The position numbers and the translations under genes were made by a program. The notes beneath the pieces were generated by a model. That model worked only from the letters and a program-made list of their open reading frames with translations, was not told the DNA's origin and did no database searches. Below are positions 43,776 to 53,472 of a stretch of DNA of 64,000 bases, in pieces (within the stretch, counting starts at the first letter, position 1; the number at the start of each line of letters is the position of its first letter). The stretch comes from Spirochaetota bacterium (GTDB lineage Bacteria; Spirochaetota; Spirochaetia; Treponematales; Treponemataceae): contig JAEXRH010000012.1 of assembly GCA_023438065.1 (NCBI GenBank), positions 930,001 to 994,000 on the forward strand, in the 5' to 3' direction.

Positions 43776-45035
43776 CTACCGGTCGTCGGAGACGAGGTAG
43801 CTCTCGAATCCCGCGTCCTTGAGCCGCGCGGCCGCGTTCCGGTCCCGATCCTCCGGGACGAGGACGGCAAAATAGACCGTGCCGCTCGGTCGCTTTTCCG
43901 CGCGCACGACGGTCTTGAATCCGAGCTTTCCGAGCCGCGCGACAAGCTCGTCCGCGTATTCCCGATTCTTGAAGAAGCCTACCTGCTGCCATTCTCCGGA
44001 TCCTGAATCCGTCCCGGCGCCCACTTTAGCGGGCGAACCAGCCGTCGCGGGCCCGACCGGGTCGTCGCTCATCCGCGACGGTGAACCTTCCGCCGTCGCG
44101 TTCGTCGGGCGAAGGGACGGGGAAACCGCGGTTGAACCGTGATCATTCTGATCCTTCGGGAGGGCTTTCGAGCCCGCGAGGGCGAAAGCCTCGACGGAAG
44201 CGGTATTCCTCCCCATCAAGTACCAAAACGGCACCGCCGCCAGGCTCATGGATCCCGACGCGACGGCGGCTTCGGGGGACTGGGGATAGGCAGAAAGAAG
44301 CCGATCCTTCGCGCCGGAGTCCCCTTCGGACCACCAGAGGGTGAAAAGGAGGGCGGGCGCCCAGGGCTCAAAGCCCTTCCCCTGGGACAGGGAACGGATC
44401 AGGGATAACGCTCCCTGGGCATCGCCCGAGGCAAGCTCGATCCAGGCGGCGTATACCCGGGAACGGGCTAGAAGACGATCGTCGAAACAGGTAACGAGAA
44501 CGGTTCTCACATACCCGTCGGCGGTTTTGGCGTCATTCGCGGAGAGGGCCGCGCGGGCGGCGTCGAGCAACAGAGAATCGTCGCGCGCGGCAGGATCGGC
44601 GTTTGCCGCGGCCGCGTAATGCCGGGACGCACGTTCCGGCAAGCCCATGCGTTCCTCGTAGGACGCGAGGGCTGCGAGAACGGCCTTTTTATCCTTTGGA
44701 TCGGTCATCTGCCCGGCCCCGGACTCGAACGAGGCGAGGATCTTCGTCCGATCCTCCCGGGCGATCGCGGCGGCAATGACCTTACGGGCACGATCGGACA
44801 TCGGCAGGGATTGACCGTATACGGAGCTTTCGCCGGGCTCGGCCGGGACGGAAACCGGATCCGCGCCCGATTTGGCGCCGGTGACCGCAATGTCTGCTTT
44901 TGGGGCTGCGCCGTCGGCCGCGAACGAGGGCGCCATACAGCCAATGAAACAAAGGAGCGCGACGAGCCGCACCGGTCTCGCCGTTCCGGTCGCCGCCGGG
45001 ATAATCCGTGAACCCATGGACTCAGTCGATGTCAT
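43776..45035 (-). CDS. SPOR-domain exported protein with helical repeats
   Basis: About 419 residues. A signal sequence (VRLVALLCFIGCMAPSFA) is followed by TPR-like helices (about 90-250; GLPERASRHYAAAANADPAA) and a disordered linker. The C-terminal SPOR domain (last ~75 residues; WQQVGFFKNREYADELVARLGKLGFKTVV) binds denuded septal peptidoglycan. It probably acts at the division site or envelope. The start is uncertain: ATG 45035 overlaps the preceding stop; ATG 45017 lies 4 nt after it. Confidence 0.8.
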   Translation of the reverse strand: MTSTESMGSRIIPAATGTARPVRLVALLCFIGCMAPSFAADGAAPKADIAVTGAKSGADPVSVPAEPGESSVYGQSLPMSDRARKVIAAAIAREDRTKILASFESGAGQMTDPKDKKAVLAALASYEERMGLPERASRHYAAAANADPAARDDSLLLDAARAALSANDAKTADGYVRTVLVTCFDDRLLARSRVYAAWIELASGDAQGALSLIRSLSQGKGFEPWAPALLFTLWWSEGDSGAKDRLLSAYPQSPEAAVASGSMSLAAVPFWYLMGRNTASVEAFALAGSKALPKDQNDHGSTAVSPSLRPTNATAEGSPSRMSDDPVGPATAGSPAKVGAGTDSGSGEWQQVGFFKNREYADELVARLGKLGFKTVVRAEKRPSGTVYFAVLVPEDRDRNAAARLKDAGFESYLVSDDR

Positions 45036-45399
45036 ACTCATCCGATACGCCCGAGCGAATGCGATCCGCGTTCCACGCGCGCGCTCCTTTCCCGGCACCG
45101 TTCCGTTTCCGTCCCTTCGCGAGCGTCGCCTTTGACCCGAGTCCGTCGCCTGACCGCGAACCCGGAGGGACTGTACCGGTCCCCTTCCCTTTCCGGGCGG
45201 CGCGAGACCGATGAACGATCAAAAACGGAAGGACGCTGACGGCTCCGGCGAGATACGCGACCAAAAGACTCACGAAGACGGGAACGTTTTTATATTGATA
45301 GAAAACGAATGAAACGTCGCAGCGGTTGTCGAGATTGAAGCCGATAAAAAAGGTTATCGCGAAAAGGATCGCGAGAAAGGCGATAAGTTTCCAGGGCAT
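45022..45399 (-). CDS. LapA-domain (DUF1049) membrane protein
   Basis: 125 residues from the ATG at 45399 (Shine-Dalgarno GGGAGG). Two transmembrane helices (KLIAFLAILFAITFFIGFN and VFVSLLVAYLAGAVSVLPFLI) flank the NRCDVSFVFYQYKNVPVF hairpin typical of LapA. A basic Gly/Lys/Arg-rich cytoplasmic tail follows. LapA proteins are linked to lipopolysaccharide or envelope assembly; a spirochaete role is unknown. It overlaps the SPOR gene. Confidence 0.8.
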   Translation of the reverse strand: MPWKLIAFLAILFAITFFIGFNLDNRCDVSFVFYQYKNVPVFVSLLVAYLAGAVSVLPFLIVHRSRAARKGKGTGTVPPGSRSGDGLGSKATLAKGRKRNGAGKGARAWNADRIRSGVSDEYDID

Positions 45400-45485
45400 G
45401 GGCGCCTCCCGAGCGCGCTTCGTTCCGCGGGCGAGGTATCGGCCTAATGGCGGATACCGCGTGAAACCCAACGGAGGAAAGCCGA

Positions 45486-46832
45486 CTAGTCCACCGAATT
45501 TTCAATCATTTTCGCACGGAACGTCCTCCCGCGCAAGCAGGTGAGCTCGGCCTCGACGAAATGACCGATGATGGATTTGTCGAGAATGCCGTCGAACACG
45601 ACCATCTCACCGAGTTCGGTATGCCCGAAAAGCTCGGCGGAATCGTTCCGGGAGGTAGACTCGACGAGGACAAGCACCCTCTTGCCGACCTGGGCCTTCA
45701 TTATCTCGGCGCTCACCCGATGCTGAAGCTTGATCACGCGATCGAGCCGTTCCTTCTTGATCTCCTCGGGTATCCGGTTTGGAAGGGAGAAGGCTTTCGT
45801 TCCCTCGCGCGGGTTGTAATGGTACATGTACGCGGCGCCGAAACGAACCTGCCTGACGAGCTCGAGGGTTTCCCCGACGTCCTCCTCGGTCTCTCCGGGA
45901 AAGCCGACGAGTATGTCGGTCGAGAGGGTGACGTCCGGGATCCCCGCGCGCACGCGGTCGACGAGCGCAAGGTACTCGGCGCGGGTATAGCGCCGGTTCA
46001 TCGCCTCGAGGATACGGTCGGAGCCGTGCTGGACGGGAAGATGGATGAAGCGGCAGAACACGCGTTCGCGCGCGATCACCTCGATGAGCCGGTCGGAAAG
46101 ATCCTTCGGATGGCTCGACATGAAGCGGATCCAGCGGATGCGTCCCTTCCGCTCGACGCGACGCGCGATGCGCTCGAGAAGCGAAGGAAAGTCGACGGTC
46201 TCGCCCGAGTCGGGATCGGTCCAGCGATAGGAGTTCACGTTCTGCCCGAGAAGGGTCACCTCGCGGACGCCCGCGTCGGCGAGGGTATCGAACTCGTCGA
46301 GGATTTCGGGCATCGGGCGCGACACCTCGCGGCCCCGGACGTACGGGACGATGCAGTAGGTGCAGAAGTTGTCGCACCCGTTCATGATCGGCACGAAGGA
46401 CTGGAAGGAGCCTTTCTCGTAGGAGGTGCTCGCGAAGCGATAGGCGTTGACCGGCTTTTCCTCGGTCGGCTCGTAGGGAACGCCGAGCTCGATCGAGCGG
46501 AAGATGTCGGAGAACTCGCCGCGCTCGAACATACCGACGACGAAGTCGAGGTTCTTGAATCTCTTGCGGAGATCGGCGCGAAGCCGTTCGGCCATGCAGC
46601 CCATGACGATGACCGAAAGGGGTCGACGTTTCTTCATCGAGCAGTAATGGCTGATCCGGGTAAGGGCGCGGCGTTCCGCCGTGATGCGGACCGAGCAGGT
46701 ATTGACGACGACGAGATCGGCGACCTCGGGATCGGGCGACTCGGACCAGCCGCGCTCGTCGAGGAGGCGGGCGACGGAGGAGGACTCTGCCTGGTTCATC
46801 TGGCAGCCGTAGGTTTCGAAAAAATAGGTCAT
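45486..46832 (-). CDS. miaB: tRNA-2-methylthio-N6-dimethylallyladenosine synthase MiaB
   Basis: 448 residues. Radical-SAM methylthiotransferase acting on A37 of tRNA. The UPF0004 domain supplies three cluster Cys (FFETYGCQMNQAESS; VVNTCSVR; VIVMGCMAERL). The radical-SAM motif is CDNFCTYCIVPYVRG. A C-terminal TRAM domain ends the protein (RVLVLVESTSRND). The MNQAE N-terminus places it with MiaB, not RimO or MtaB. folE2 precedes it by 5 nt. Confidence 0.96.
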   Translation of the reverse strand: MTYFFETYGCQMNQAESSSVARLLDERGWSESPDPEVADLVVVNTCSVRITAERRALTRISHYCSMKKRRPLSVIVMGCMAERLRADLRKRFKNLDFVVGMFERGEFSDIFRSIELGVPYEPTEEKPVNAYRFASTSYEKGSFQSFVPIMNGCDNFCTYCIVPYVRGREVSRPMPEILDEFDTLADAGVREVTLLGQNVNSYRWTDPDSGETVDFPSLLERIARRVERKGRIRWIRFMSSHPKDLSDRLIEVIARERVFCRFIHLPVQHGSDRILEAMNRRYTRAEYLALVDRVRAGIPDVTLSTDILVGFPGETEEDVGETLELVRQVRFGAAYMYHYNPREGTKAFSLPNRIPEEIKKERLDRVIKLQHRVSAEIMKAQVGKRVLVLVESTSRNDSAELFGHTELGEMVVFDGILDKSIIGHFVEAELTCLRGRTFRAKMIENSVD

Positions 46833-46837
46833 GGGGG

Positions 46838-47743
46838 TTACTCCGCTTTGGAACTTCCGGACGCGAGGTGCCGGGGCACGCCGTGTTCCGCGTAGGCGAA
46901 GGCGCTGTGGTTGTGGATGCTCTCGAAATTCTCGGCCTCGACGGAATACCAGGGGAAATCACCGAGGCGGGGGATCGCGAGAATGACGTCGCGCACGAGA
47001 TCCTCCACGAACTTCGGGTTGTCGTACGCTGCCTCGGTCACGTACTTCTCGTCCTCGCGCTTGAGGAGGGAATAGACCGCGCTCGAGGCGCACTCCTCGA
47101 TGAGGCTCACGAGATCCTCGATCCAGAAAAAGGGACCGAGCTCGAGCTTGACGCGGACGACGCCCCGCTGGTTATGCGCGCCGTAGGCGCTGATCGCCTT
47201 CGAGCAGGGACACACGGTCTGCACGGGGACGGCGACCGACACGAAGAAACTCCGGGTCGGGGCGCCGCTTCCCGACGCGTCGCCGGGTTCGCGGCGGAGG
47301 TCGGCGACGGACGATCCGTTCGCCCGCGGCGATCCGTCGGTAACCCCGTCGCACGCCGGGCTCGCGACCATCCCTTCGTACGAGCATTCATAACTCATCA
47401 TCGCCGACTGGCCGGAAACGGGCGCGGGCTTTTCGAGAAAATAGGGAAAGCTCAGCTCGCCGAAGGCGCGCGCGGCGTCGAGCGAGGCCCTGATTTCCTC
47501 GAGCATGTCGAGGAAATGCGGCATCGAAAGGCGTTCGCGATGCTGGTGAAAGACCTCGATGAAACGGCTCATGTGCGTGCCCTTGAAATGCCTGGGCAGG
47601 TTCGCGTAGAGATTCACCGTAGCGGTCGTGTGCTGGATGCGGTGGTCGCGGTCAAGGACGTGCACGGGATACTTCAAGCCCTTGATGCCGACCTTCTGGA
47701 GCGGGACATCGCGGTCGTCCCGTTCACTCTGTATATCGATCAA
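46838..47743 (-). CDS. folE2: GTP cyclohydrolase FolE2 (type IB)
   Basis: About 302 residues. It converts GTP to dihydroneopterin triphosphate for folate or queuosine. The catalytic Cys lies in TVCPCSKAISAYGAHNQRG; LYANLPRHFKGTHMSRFIE and HNHSAFAYAEH are also family motifs. I choose the TTG at 47743 because a GGGAGGAG lies 7 nt upstream and FolE2 proteins begin IDIQ/PDIQ. The in-frame ATG at 47794 would add 17 residues of unrelated sequence. Residues about 150-195 carry a Gly/Ser/Asp-rich insertion not usual for the family. Confidence 0.93.
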   Translation of the reverse strand: MIDIQSERDDRDVPLQKVGIKGLKYPVHVLDRDHRIQHTTATVNLYANLPRHFKGTHMSRFIEVFHQHRERLSMPHFLDMLEEIRASLDAARAFGELSFPYFLEKPAPVSGQSAMMSYECSYEGMVASPACDGVTDGSPRANGSSVADLRREPGDASGSGAPTRSFFVSVAVPVQTVCPCSKAISAYGAHNQRGVVRVKLELGPFFWIEDLVSLIEECASSAVYSLLKREDEKYVTEAAYDNPKFVEDLVRDVILAIPRLGDFPWYSVEAENFESIHNHSAFAYAEHGVPRHLASGSSKAE

Positions 47744-47806
47744 TGATTCACTCCTCCCGTCGGCCGGGGCGCCGCAAAACGGCGGCGCCATCACGGCAAA
47801 CGGGGT

Positions 47807-48685
47807 TTATTTTTCCGTCGCGCGCCGGGCGGCGAGCAGGGTATTTTCCATGAGCATGGCGATGGTCATCGGGCCGACGCCGCGCGGTACGGGCGTGATA
47901 TACGACGCGACCTCGCAGGCCGGCTCGAAATCGACGTCGCCGACGAGCCTGAAGCCTTTCTTCGCGGTCGCGTCCTCGACGCGGTTGACGCCGACGTCGA
48001 TGACCGCCGCTCCCGGCTTGATCATGTCGGCCTTGATGACGCGCGGCTTCCCGATCGCCGCGATGAGGATGTCGGCCTGACGCGTGTACGAGGCGAGGTC
48101 GCGCGTGCCGGTGTGGCAAACCGTGACGGTCGCGTTCGAGTCCTTCCGCGCGAGGAGGATCGACAGGGGCTTCCCGACGATGTTTGACCTGCCGACGACG
48201 ACCGCGTGCGCGCCTGCGGTCGCGATCCCTGCCTCGCGAAGGAGGACAAGGACCCCGTGCGGGGTGCACGGGAGGAAACAGGGCCGGTCGATAACCATAT
48301 TCCCGACGCTGACGGGATGAAAGCCGTCGACGTCCTTCGCGGGATCGATCGCCATGATGACGCGGGCCTCGTTGATGTGCTTCGGAAGGGGAAGCTGGAC
48401 GAGAATGCCATGAACGCTCTCGTCCGCGTTGAGCCGCGCGATGAGGGTAAGGATCTCGCTTTCGGTCGTCGTCGCGGGGAGCCGGAAACTCCGGTCGGCC
48501 ATGCCGACCTCGGCGAGCGCCTTTTCCTTCCCGGTCACGTAGGAAACGGAGGCGGGGTCTTCCCCGACGAGAACGACCGCGAGACACGGCGTCGTTCCGC
48601 GCGCCTTCAGTTCCTGAACCGACTCGGCGACCCGCGCGCGAACCGACGCGGCGACGGCGAAACCATCTATGACGACTGCACTCAT
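47807..48685 (-). CDS. folD: Bifunctional methylenetetrahydrofolate dehydrogenase/cyclohydrolase
   Basis: 292 residues, normal length. It interconverts methylene- and formyl-tetrahydrofolate with NADP. Seen are the VVLVGEDPASVSYVTGKEKAL substrate segment with the catalytic Lys, VHGILVQLPLPKHI, PCTPHGVLVLL, and the Rossmann VVVGRSNIVGKPLSILL. The ATG at 48685 has the Shine-Dalgarno TGGAGG. folE2 follows on the same strand. Confidence 0.96.
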   Translation of the reverse strand: MSAVVIDGFAVAASVRARVAESVQELKARGTTPCLAVVLVGEDPASVSYVTGKEKALAEVGMADRSFRLPATTTESEILTLIARLNADESVHGILVQLPLPKHINEARVIMAIDPAKDVDGFHPVSVGNMVIDRPCFLPCTPHGVLVLLREAGIATAGAHAVVVGRSNIVGKPLSILLARKDSNATVTVCHTGTRDLASYTRQADILIAAIGKPRVIKADMIKPGAAVIDVGVNRVEDATAKKGFRLVGDVDFEPACEVASYITPVPRGVGPMTIAMLMENTLLAARRATEK

Positions 48686-48777
48686 GTTATACCTCCAAGT
48701 ATCTCCGGAAACCGGGGCGAGACGCGCACGTGTAACGGGACGAACGCCTTCTTTGTTGTAACACGTACCGTCGTTGA

Positions 48778-48807
48778 TAGACAATAGCGGAAGGAATGAG
48801 GTATAGT
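48778..48807 (+). promoter_or_regulatory. Promoter of the beta-barrel protein gene
   Basis: TAGACA, 18-bp spacer, TATAGT, then exactly 6 nt to the ATG at 48814. No Shine-Dalgarno; a leaderless mRNA is predicted. Confidence 0.78.
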
Positions 48808-48813
48808 GTGACA

Positions 48814-49440
48814 ATGAAACGTTTGATCTGCATCGCGGTCCTTGCCCTCGCGGGACTTTCCATGGCGGTCGCCCAGACCGAGAACACCCCGGACGAGAAG
48901 CCGGCCCCCGCCCCGGAACAGCCGGATACCGAACTTGACTACCAGCCCATCCGAAAGGGCGATCAGTTCATCAAAATCGACGTCGGCATCAGCAAGGGAC
49001 TATTCTATCTTGCCCCCGAGGGAATCGTTACCGAAACGAATCTCAAGCTCGGCGGAACCGCGAGTCTGGGATTTTCCCGCTTCATCACCAACAAGATCGC
49101 GCTCGGCGGCGAGATGAGTTTCAGCTTCAACACAACGATAGGAAGCAATCTCTATTTTTACCTGCCGCTCACCTTCAAGGGAACCTATGAGCTCGTGTAC
49201 CGGCGCATTCACGTACCCCTGTCGCTCGGCGCGGGTTTCGCGTTTCAAACGCACAACCACAATAACTATTTCGGTCCCATCCTGAAGCCCGAGGTCGGCG
49301 TGTATTTCCAGTACAACCCGGAGTGGACGATCGGTCTCATCACCGCGTGGAACTGCATTCCCCAGTTCTACGACAATTCTTCATTTAACAGGACCGGCAA
49401 CATTCTCGACGTGAAAGCCGGCATTCGCTACCATTTCTGA
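48814..49440 (+). CDS. Outer-membrane beta-barrel family protein
   Basis: 208 residues. Signal peptide (MKRLICIAVLALAGLSMAVAQ), a short Pro/Glu-rich stretch, then alternating amphipathic beta strands (IKIDVGISKGLFYLAP; KLGGTASLGFSRFI; KIALGGEMSFSFN; LYFYLPLTFKGTYELVY; LSLGAGFAFQT; PEVGVYFQYN) ending in a terminal aromatic, RYHF, as in barrels inserted by BamA. About eight strands. Function unknown. The start was fixed by the -10 box 6 nt upstream. Confidence 0.78.
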   Translation: MKRLICIAVLALAGLSMAVAQTENTPDEKPAPAPEQPDTELDYQPIRKGDQFIKIDVGISKGLFYLAPEGIVTETNLKLGGTASLGFSRFITNKIALGGEMSFSFNTTIGSNLYFYLPLTFKGTYELVYRRIHVPLSLGAGFAFQTHNHNNYFGPILKPEVGVYFQYNPEWTIGLITAWNCIPQFYDNSSFNRTGNILDVKAGIRYHF

Positions 49441-49459
49441 CGGGACCGAGGAGCCATCC

Positions 49460-50572
49460 ATGACAACACAGAACCATACCGTGATACACGTGACCGCGCG
49501 GTCGGCACTCGCCCTCCTGGCCCTTTTCGCGACGCTCGCGCTCGCGTCATGCTCGAACGAACCCATTTTCTCGACGATCCAGAACGAGATAAAGCTGAAG
49601 GATCCTTCGATACTCGGCACCATCTCGTCGATGGAGTCCGCCGGCGGGGATCTCTACGCCGCCAACGGGTATATCTATCGCCGCGTTGCGGGCGCCGGAA
49701 ACTGGCGCAAGATCGGCATGCCGAGCGGCGTGGGACGCTGCGCCAAACTCGCCTCGGACGGAACGAACCTCTACGGTCTTTTCACCGAAAGCAATTGGAC
49801 GACATTCCATTCCGTGCAGCGCTATCAGGCAGGCTCATGGGCCGTAGTGACTGGCCTTAATTCCATAGACGAGATCGGGAGCGGTAACGGGCGCATATAC
49901 GCCTTCATCGAGCTCCCGGGTGGGTCGTCAGACCATTATTACAACGCGTACGTCACCTCGGGACCGGGATCGTTGTCGTTCGAGGCTTCGCCCGTGGCTG
50001 CATCCATCGGCATCCCGACCGGCACCGCGGGCGATTACTTCGCGACCCAGTCGGCCGTTTACCACCTTTCCGGCGCGACAGCCACCCAGCTCGCTTGGAC
50101 CACCCTCGGACGAACCCCTGGCGGGCTTTGCGGGGTAGTCGTCGGAGCGAACGGGAACGTCTATACCGCGAACTACGGCAACGCCTACCGCTGGGACGGA
50201 TCCGCGTGGACCTCGCACTCGCTCGATCTCGAGAACGATCCCGCGACGGGGATCGAGATACTCCAGAGCGCCACGAAGAATCTTCTCCTCATCAGCTGTG
50301 GCGCGGGCTACGGCGAGGTCAGCCTCGGCGCCTCGGGAGAGCTGGGTTCCTATATGAACCCCGGAGCGACGAGCCTTTCCACGACGGATCGCGCGGACGA
50401 GGACCAATACGACAGCAGCGTCGGGCTCTATTACCTGACCGGGATCTTCGCGTTCACGGACCCGGTTCCCGCCGATGACGAATACGTGATCTACGCGAGC
50501 GTGACGCACTATAAGTACAATGGCCTTTGGGGTTACTACGACACGACCCAAAGCGAGTGGAACCGCGAATAA
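49460..50572 (+). CDS. Lipoprotein of unknown function with beta-propeller-like repeats
   Basis: 370 residues. A signal peptide ends in the lipobox LASC. The body shows repeated short beta units with aromatic/Gly turns (GGDLYAANGYIYRRVAG; DGTNLYGLFTES; GNGRIYAFIELPG; ANGNVYTANYGNAYRWDGSAW), suggestive of a beta-propeller. No catalytic motif seen. It follows the beta-barrel gene by 19 nt and may share its transcript. Confidence 0.75.
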   Translation: MTTQNHTVIHVTARSALALLALFATLALASCSNEPIFSTIQNEIKLKDPSILGTISSMESAGGDLYAANGYIYRRVAGAGNWRKIGMPSGVGRCAKLASDGTNLYGLFTESNWTTFHSVQRYQAGSWAVVTGLNSIDEIGSGNGRIYAFIELPGGSSDHYYNAYVTSGPGSLSFEASPVAASIGIPTGTAGDYFATQSAVYHLSGATATQLAWTTLGRTPGGLCGVVVGANGNVYTANYGNAYRWDGSAWTSHSLDLENDPATGIEILQSATKNLLLISCGAGYGEVSLGASGELGSYMNPGATSLSTTDRADEDQYDSSVGLYYLTGIFAFTDPVPADDEYVIYASVTHYKYNGLWGYYDTTQSEWNRE

Positions 50573-50677
50573 CGCGGCAAGCGCGCGCGAACCCATCACT
50601 CGCGCGCGACTCCGCGGCAGGTTCGCCCGAACGCCGAACGAAACCCGCTCGGCGGCGGCGAAAAGGAACGTCAGATC

Positions 50678-52960
50678 GTGGACCTTTTTTCGGGTAGCGC
50701 GGCGGGACAGCATGAACCCCTGGCGGCGCGCATGCGGCCGCGCAATCTTGACGAGTACGTCGGGCAGGATCATATCGTCGGGCCCGGCCGCCTCCTCAGG
50801 CGGGCAATCCAGGCGGATCAGCTCACCTCCGTCATCTTCTACGGGCCTCCCGGCACGGGAAAAACGACCCTCGCGCGCGTGATCGCGAACCACACCAAAA
50901 GCAACTTCGTCACCCTGAACGCGGTCCTCGCCGGCGTCCAGCAAATCCGCGACTCGATCGCGGCCGCCGACGAGCAGCGCAAGCTCTACGGCAGGAGAAC
51001 GATTCTCTTTGTCGACGAGGTTCACCGCTGGAACCGCGCGCAGCAGGACGCCCTCCTTCCCTGGGTCGAGAACGGCACGATCATCCTCGTCGGCGCGACG
51101 ACCGAAAACCCGTTCTTCGAGGTCAACAAGGCGCTCGTGAGCCGAAGCCGCGTCTTTCAGCTCAAGGCGCTCACCCGGGACGACCTTCTCGCCGCCGCGC
51201 GGGCCGCCCTCGCCGACTTAGAGCGAGGATACGGCAAATGGAAGGTGGAGTTCGCCCCCGGAGCGCTCGAGCACCTGGTCGACACGGCGTCGGGAGACGC
51301 GCGAAGCCTTCTCAACGCCCTCGAGCTCGCCGTCGAGACTTCTACCCCCTCCTGGCCCCCCGCACCCGGGGCGAGGATACTGATCGACCTCGCGACCGCC
51401 GAGGAGAGCATCCAGCAGAAGGTCGTCCTCTACGACCGCGACGGCGACTACCACTACGACGTCATCAGCGCCTTCATCAAGAGCCTTCGCGGGCGCGATC
51501 CCGACGCGGCACTCTACTGGCTCGCGCGCATGGTCGCCGCCGGCGAGGATCCCGGATTCATATTCCGGCGAATGCTCATCTCGGCGTGCGAGGATACGGG
51601 ACTCGCCGACCCGCACGCGATCACGGTCGTCGAAAGCTGCGCCGCGGCCTTCGACCGGGTCGGCCTTCCCGAGGGCCGCTATCACCTCGCGCACGCCGCC
51701 CTCTATCTCGCCACCGCGCCCAAATCGAACAGTTCCATGGCGTTCTTCGACGCACTCGCCTCGGTCGAGCGCGAGGACACCGAAGTCCCGAACCACTTGA
51801 GGGACGGGAATCGCGACGCCGAGGGTTTCGGGCACGGACAGGGCTATAACTATCCCCATACCTACCGCGAGCATTGGGCCGCCCAGCAGTACCTCCCCGA
51901 CCCGCTCGTTGGCCGCGTGTTTTACTCCCCGTCGACCCAGGGGTACGAAGGCTCGATCCGCGAGGGGATTCTCACCAGGCGGGAACTCCAGATATCGGCG
52001 ATTCTCGAAGACACCGGGCTCGGCCTCGCCGACGCCTCGGGAACGCCCGATGAAACCCAGGAAGGCGCGTATGACCGCTTCTTTTTCGGCATGGAAGGCC
52101 GCACACGGGAGTTCCGCGCCCCGAGGGGCGAGATCCTCACCTTCAGTCCGGGAGGGACGAAACGGGACGAATGGACGAAACGGCTCGATTCGGGAAAATC
52201 GGCGACCCTGCTCGAAATCCGGAACGACCTCGTCGCGATTGCCGGCATCGAGCGGCATCACCGCGTCCTCGTCTGGGGCGCGGACGACGGGCTCCTCGTC
52301 TGGGAAGCGGGTCGCCTCGCGCCGGAGGGCTTCGTCACCGGGCTTTGCCGAACCGATCGCGCCCGGGCGATTCTCGAGCAATACGCCGAGAGCCTCGACG
52401 AACTCGACAGGCCCGCGCTCGCGGTCATGGGACGGGAAACCGAAGCGACGACCCTCCCCTACGACCGTATCGTCGCGCGCGATCCCGGTACGACCGAGGA
52501 TGCGCTCGTCCGCTTCGTCGCCGACGCCTTCGCCCGTTGCGCGGAAGGGGCACGAATCGCCTTCTCGGCCCGAATCCCCGCGCGCGGGATGAGACTCTCG
52601 GCGCTCCTCGCCGAGGGAGACCCGCTCCGCCTCGCCGCCTCGAAAGCCGAGGAGAAACTCTATTCCGACGCCTCGATCCCGCTCTTTGCCTGGAACGGGA
52701 AGACCCTCGCCGCGGCCCTGGAACGGGCGGGTCACTCGGTCCGCGCGGAGACGCGAGATTTCAGCGAACCGCGCCGTATCGGGCAGGATGACCTCGCCCG
52801 ATGGCTCGATGCCCCCGAATCACCCTACGCCCAGGCGCTTCGTGACGGTCTCGGGGAAACGGACTTTACCGAGTATCGAACCCGACTCGCCGCGGCAGCA
52901 AGGGGCGGCCCCGTCGAGTGGGCGCAGGAAATTCTTTTTTGCGCTGTAAATGCGCGTTAA
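50678..52960 (+). CDS. rarA: RarA (MgsA) AAA+ ATPase fused to a C-terminal methyltransferase-like domain
   Basis: 760 residues. Residues 1-430 are replication-associated recombination protein A: Walker A GPPGTGKTTLAR, Walker B LFVDEVHRWN, sensor GATTENPFFEV, and the RarA C-terminal helical tetramer domain (YDRDGDYHYDVISAFIKSLRGRDPDAALYWLARM). Residues about 470-760 are an added domain with a Rossmann-like strand (RVLVWGADDGLLVWEA) that resembles a SAM-dependent methyltransferase fold but lacks a clear glycine-rich SAM loop. RarA fusions of this general kind exist in other bacteria. The start is a GTG at 50678. Confidence 0.9.
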   Translation: MDLFSGSAAGQHEPLAARMRPRNLDEYVGQDHIVGPGRLLRRAIQADQLTSVIFYGPPGTGKTTLARVIANHTKSNFVTLNAVLAGVQQIRDSIAAADEQRKLYGRRTILFVDEVHRWNRAQQDALLPWVENGTIILVGATTENPFFEVNKALVSRSRVFQLKALTRDDLLAAARAALADLERGYGKWKVEFAPGALEHLVDTASGDARSLLNALELAVETSTPSWPPAPGARILIDLATAEESIQQKVVLYDRDGDYHYDVISAFIKSLRGRDPDAALYWLARMVAAGEDPGFIFRRMLISACEDTGLADPHAITVVESCAAAFDRVGLPEGRYHLAHAALYLATAPKSNSSMAFFDALASVEREDTEVPNHLRDGNRDAEGFGHGQGYNYPHTYREHWAAQQYLPDPLVGRVFYSPSTQGYEGSIREGILTRRELQISAILEDTGLGLADASGTPDETQEGAYDRFFFGMEGRTREFRAPRGEILTFSPGGTKRDEWTKRLDSGKSATLLEIRNDLVAIAGIERHHRVLVWGADDGLLVWEAGRLAPEGFVTGLCRTDRARAILEQYAESLDELDRPALAVMGRETEATTLPYDRIVARDPGTTEDALVRFVADAFARCAEGARIAFSARIPARGMRLSALLAEGDPLRLAASKAEEKLYSDASIPLFAWNGKTLAAALERAGHSVRAETRDFSEPRRIGQDDLARWLDAPESPYAQALRDGLGETDFTEYRTRLAAAARGGPVEWAQEILFCAVNAR

Positions 52961-52992
52961 AGTGATATATAGTTCTTAATAAGGAGGAAACT

Positions 52993-53472
52993 TTGACAAT
53001 CCTTGAAAACGTTAGACCGCGCCTTGCGCTCGCGCTACTTTTCGCGGTATCGCTCCCCTTGATTTCCTGCGCGACCGGACCCTATGTCCAGAAGGAATCG
53101 GGCGTGCTCAAACTCGTCGACCTCATCAACGAAGGGGAAGTCACCGAGATAGACGGCCTCACTCCCGCGCCCTTCGCGCTGGACGGGGAAACCCTCTATC
53201 TCGAAAGCGACGTCGCGACCTTCTGGAAAAACCTCAAGGCGGCGTCCTTCGCGATGTCGAGCCCGCGATTCGTCGGCGCGAACCATCTCGCCCCGGACTC
53301 GTACAAGACCTTCGCCGATACCTTCGACATGAAAAATTTCTTTGAAAAATACACCGGCAAGGACACGTCCCTCGCCGTCGTGGACACGAAGGAAGGCCGT
53401 TACTATCTCCTTCTCGAGCGGAAGGTACAGGGATATCCCAGGGTACGCGGGCTCAAAGGACCGGTACGATGA
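52993..53472 (+). CDS. Small lipoprotein of unknown function (159 aa)
   Basis: 159 residues starting at a TTG with a strong Shine-Dalgarno (AAGGAGG, 5 nt upstream). Signal peptide ends in the lipobox LISC. The mature part (about 130 residues) has no domain I recognise. Its stop overlaps the start of the FecR-domain gene by 4 nt (ATGA), so the two are coupled. Confidence 0.75.
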   Translation: MTILENVRPRLALALLFAVSLPLISCATGPYVQKESGVLKLVDLINEGEVTEIDGLTPAPFALDGETLYLESDVATFWKNLKAASFAMSSPRFVGANHLAPDSYKTFADTFDMKNFFEKYTGKDTSLAVVDTKEGRYYLLLERKVQGYPRVRGLKGPVR

